From Gallionella sp. UBA4737 (lineage in GTDB: Bacteria > Pseudomonadota > Gammaproteobacteria > Burkholderiales > Gallionellaceae): a DNA stretch of 5,126 bases. The notes below the pieces were generated by a model, which made no database searches, was not told where the DNA came from, and saw nothing but the letters and a program-made list of their open reading frames with translations. The stretch lies in NCBI GenBank assembly GCA_002403995.1, contig DHIV01000060.1:1372-6497 (forward strand), written 5' to 3'. Below are positions 4,851 to 5,126 of the stretch, piece after piece. Numbering within the stretch: position 1 is the first letter of the stretch; the number at the start of each line of letters is the position of its first letter. The translations under genes and the position numbers were made by a program.

Positions 4851-5126
4851 TCACATCGTGCGCTTCAGCAGCTTGCGCAGCGCAGCCAGCGAACGGGTGT
4901 TGAGCACGTCGGATTTTTCCAGCCAGCCGCGCCGCGCCTGCCCGACGCCATACTGCAGATTGGCGAAATCGAACGTGCTGTGCGCATCCGAGTTGATGCT
5001 GACCAGCACGCCTTCTTCCCTGGCGCTTTGGCAGTGGCTGTCGAGCAAGTCGAGACGTTCCGGGTTGGCGTTCAGTTCGAGGTAGCAGCCGCGCTGTTTG
5101 GCATGGCGGATGATGCGCAGCATGTC
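4851..5126 (-). CDS. polX: DNA polymerase/3'-5' exonuclease PolX, C-terminal PHP domain (5' part outside the window)
   Basis: Only the last 91 residues are visible; the frame continues past the window edge. The text matches the end of the PHP domain of bacterial family X DNA polymerases: LELNANPERLDLLDSHCQ, then VSINSDAHSTFDFANLQYG (the SDAH motif supplies metal ligands of the PHP phosphoesterase site), then GVGQARRGWLEKSDVLNTRS and a short basic tail KLLKRTM. In the family this domain provides a Mn-dependent 3'-5' exonuclease or related nuclease activity next to a gap-filling polymerase used in base excision repair. The polymerase part cannot be judged here. A stand-alone PHP protein is the main alternative, but the ARRGWLE and VLNTRS block is typical of PolX. 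The stop is the TGA at 4851-4853, 172 bp before the CapA-family start. Confidence 0.85.
   Translation of the reverse strand, partial: DMLRIIRHAKQRGCYLELNANPERLDLLDSHCQSAREEGVLVSINSDAHSTFDFANLQYGVGQARRGWLEKSDVLNTRSLAALRKLLKRTM

Overview
This window most likely comes from a betaproteobacterium or a closely related proteobacterium, perhaps of the Nitrosomonadales/Gallionellaceae type. That placement is inference from codon style, from the repeat families and from the look of the CapA-family and PolX genes; no marker gene is present. It appears to be the edge of an accessory island (positions 1 to about 3613, genes on the + strand) abutting ordinary chromosomal genes on the - strand (about 3674 to the end).

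Left part (1-2178): the C-terminal two thirds of an MmeI-like/type IIG-style class I DNA methyltransferase with an NPPF catalytic motif, followed with a 4-base ATGA overlap by a small protein with three membrane segments. The methyltransferase gene carries two unrelated palindromic repeats (about 521-602 and 1308-1383). Both are read through in frame, and each adds roughly 26-27 residues.

Middle part (2179-3673): a 268-bp stretch without a gene holds a third palindromic repeat and other inverted repeats. It is followed by what looks like a two-cassette remnant of an integron cassette array without a visible integrase (CALIN-like). Two small orphan genes (2447-3019 and 3086-3592) each start 14-15 bases after a GTTRRRY-like crossover site and each stop at a TAA inside an R''-like CTAAC box. 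They share a 12-base L''-like arm (CAAGCGGGACTG). The site between them (3014-3077) folds as a compact attC. The site after the second gene keeps only its 5' half, so the array seems to have been cut there. Neither cassette protein is recognised.

Right part (3674-5126): a CapA-family (PGA_cap) metallophosphoesterase-like gene and the C-terminal end of a PHP-domain DNA polymerase/exonuclease of the PolX type, both on the - strand. They are separated by 172 bp containing a second copy of the repeat found first in the methyltransferase gene, here with its two hairpin modules in the opposite, tail-to-tail arrangement.

The points most worth a second look are the two in-frame palindromic insertions in one restriction-modification gene, the two arrangements of the same hairpin module, and the truncated cassette array with two uncharacterised cargo genes.
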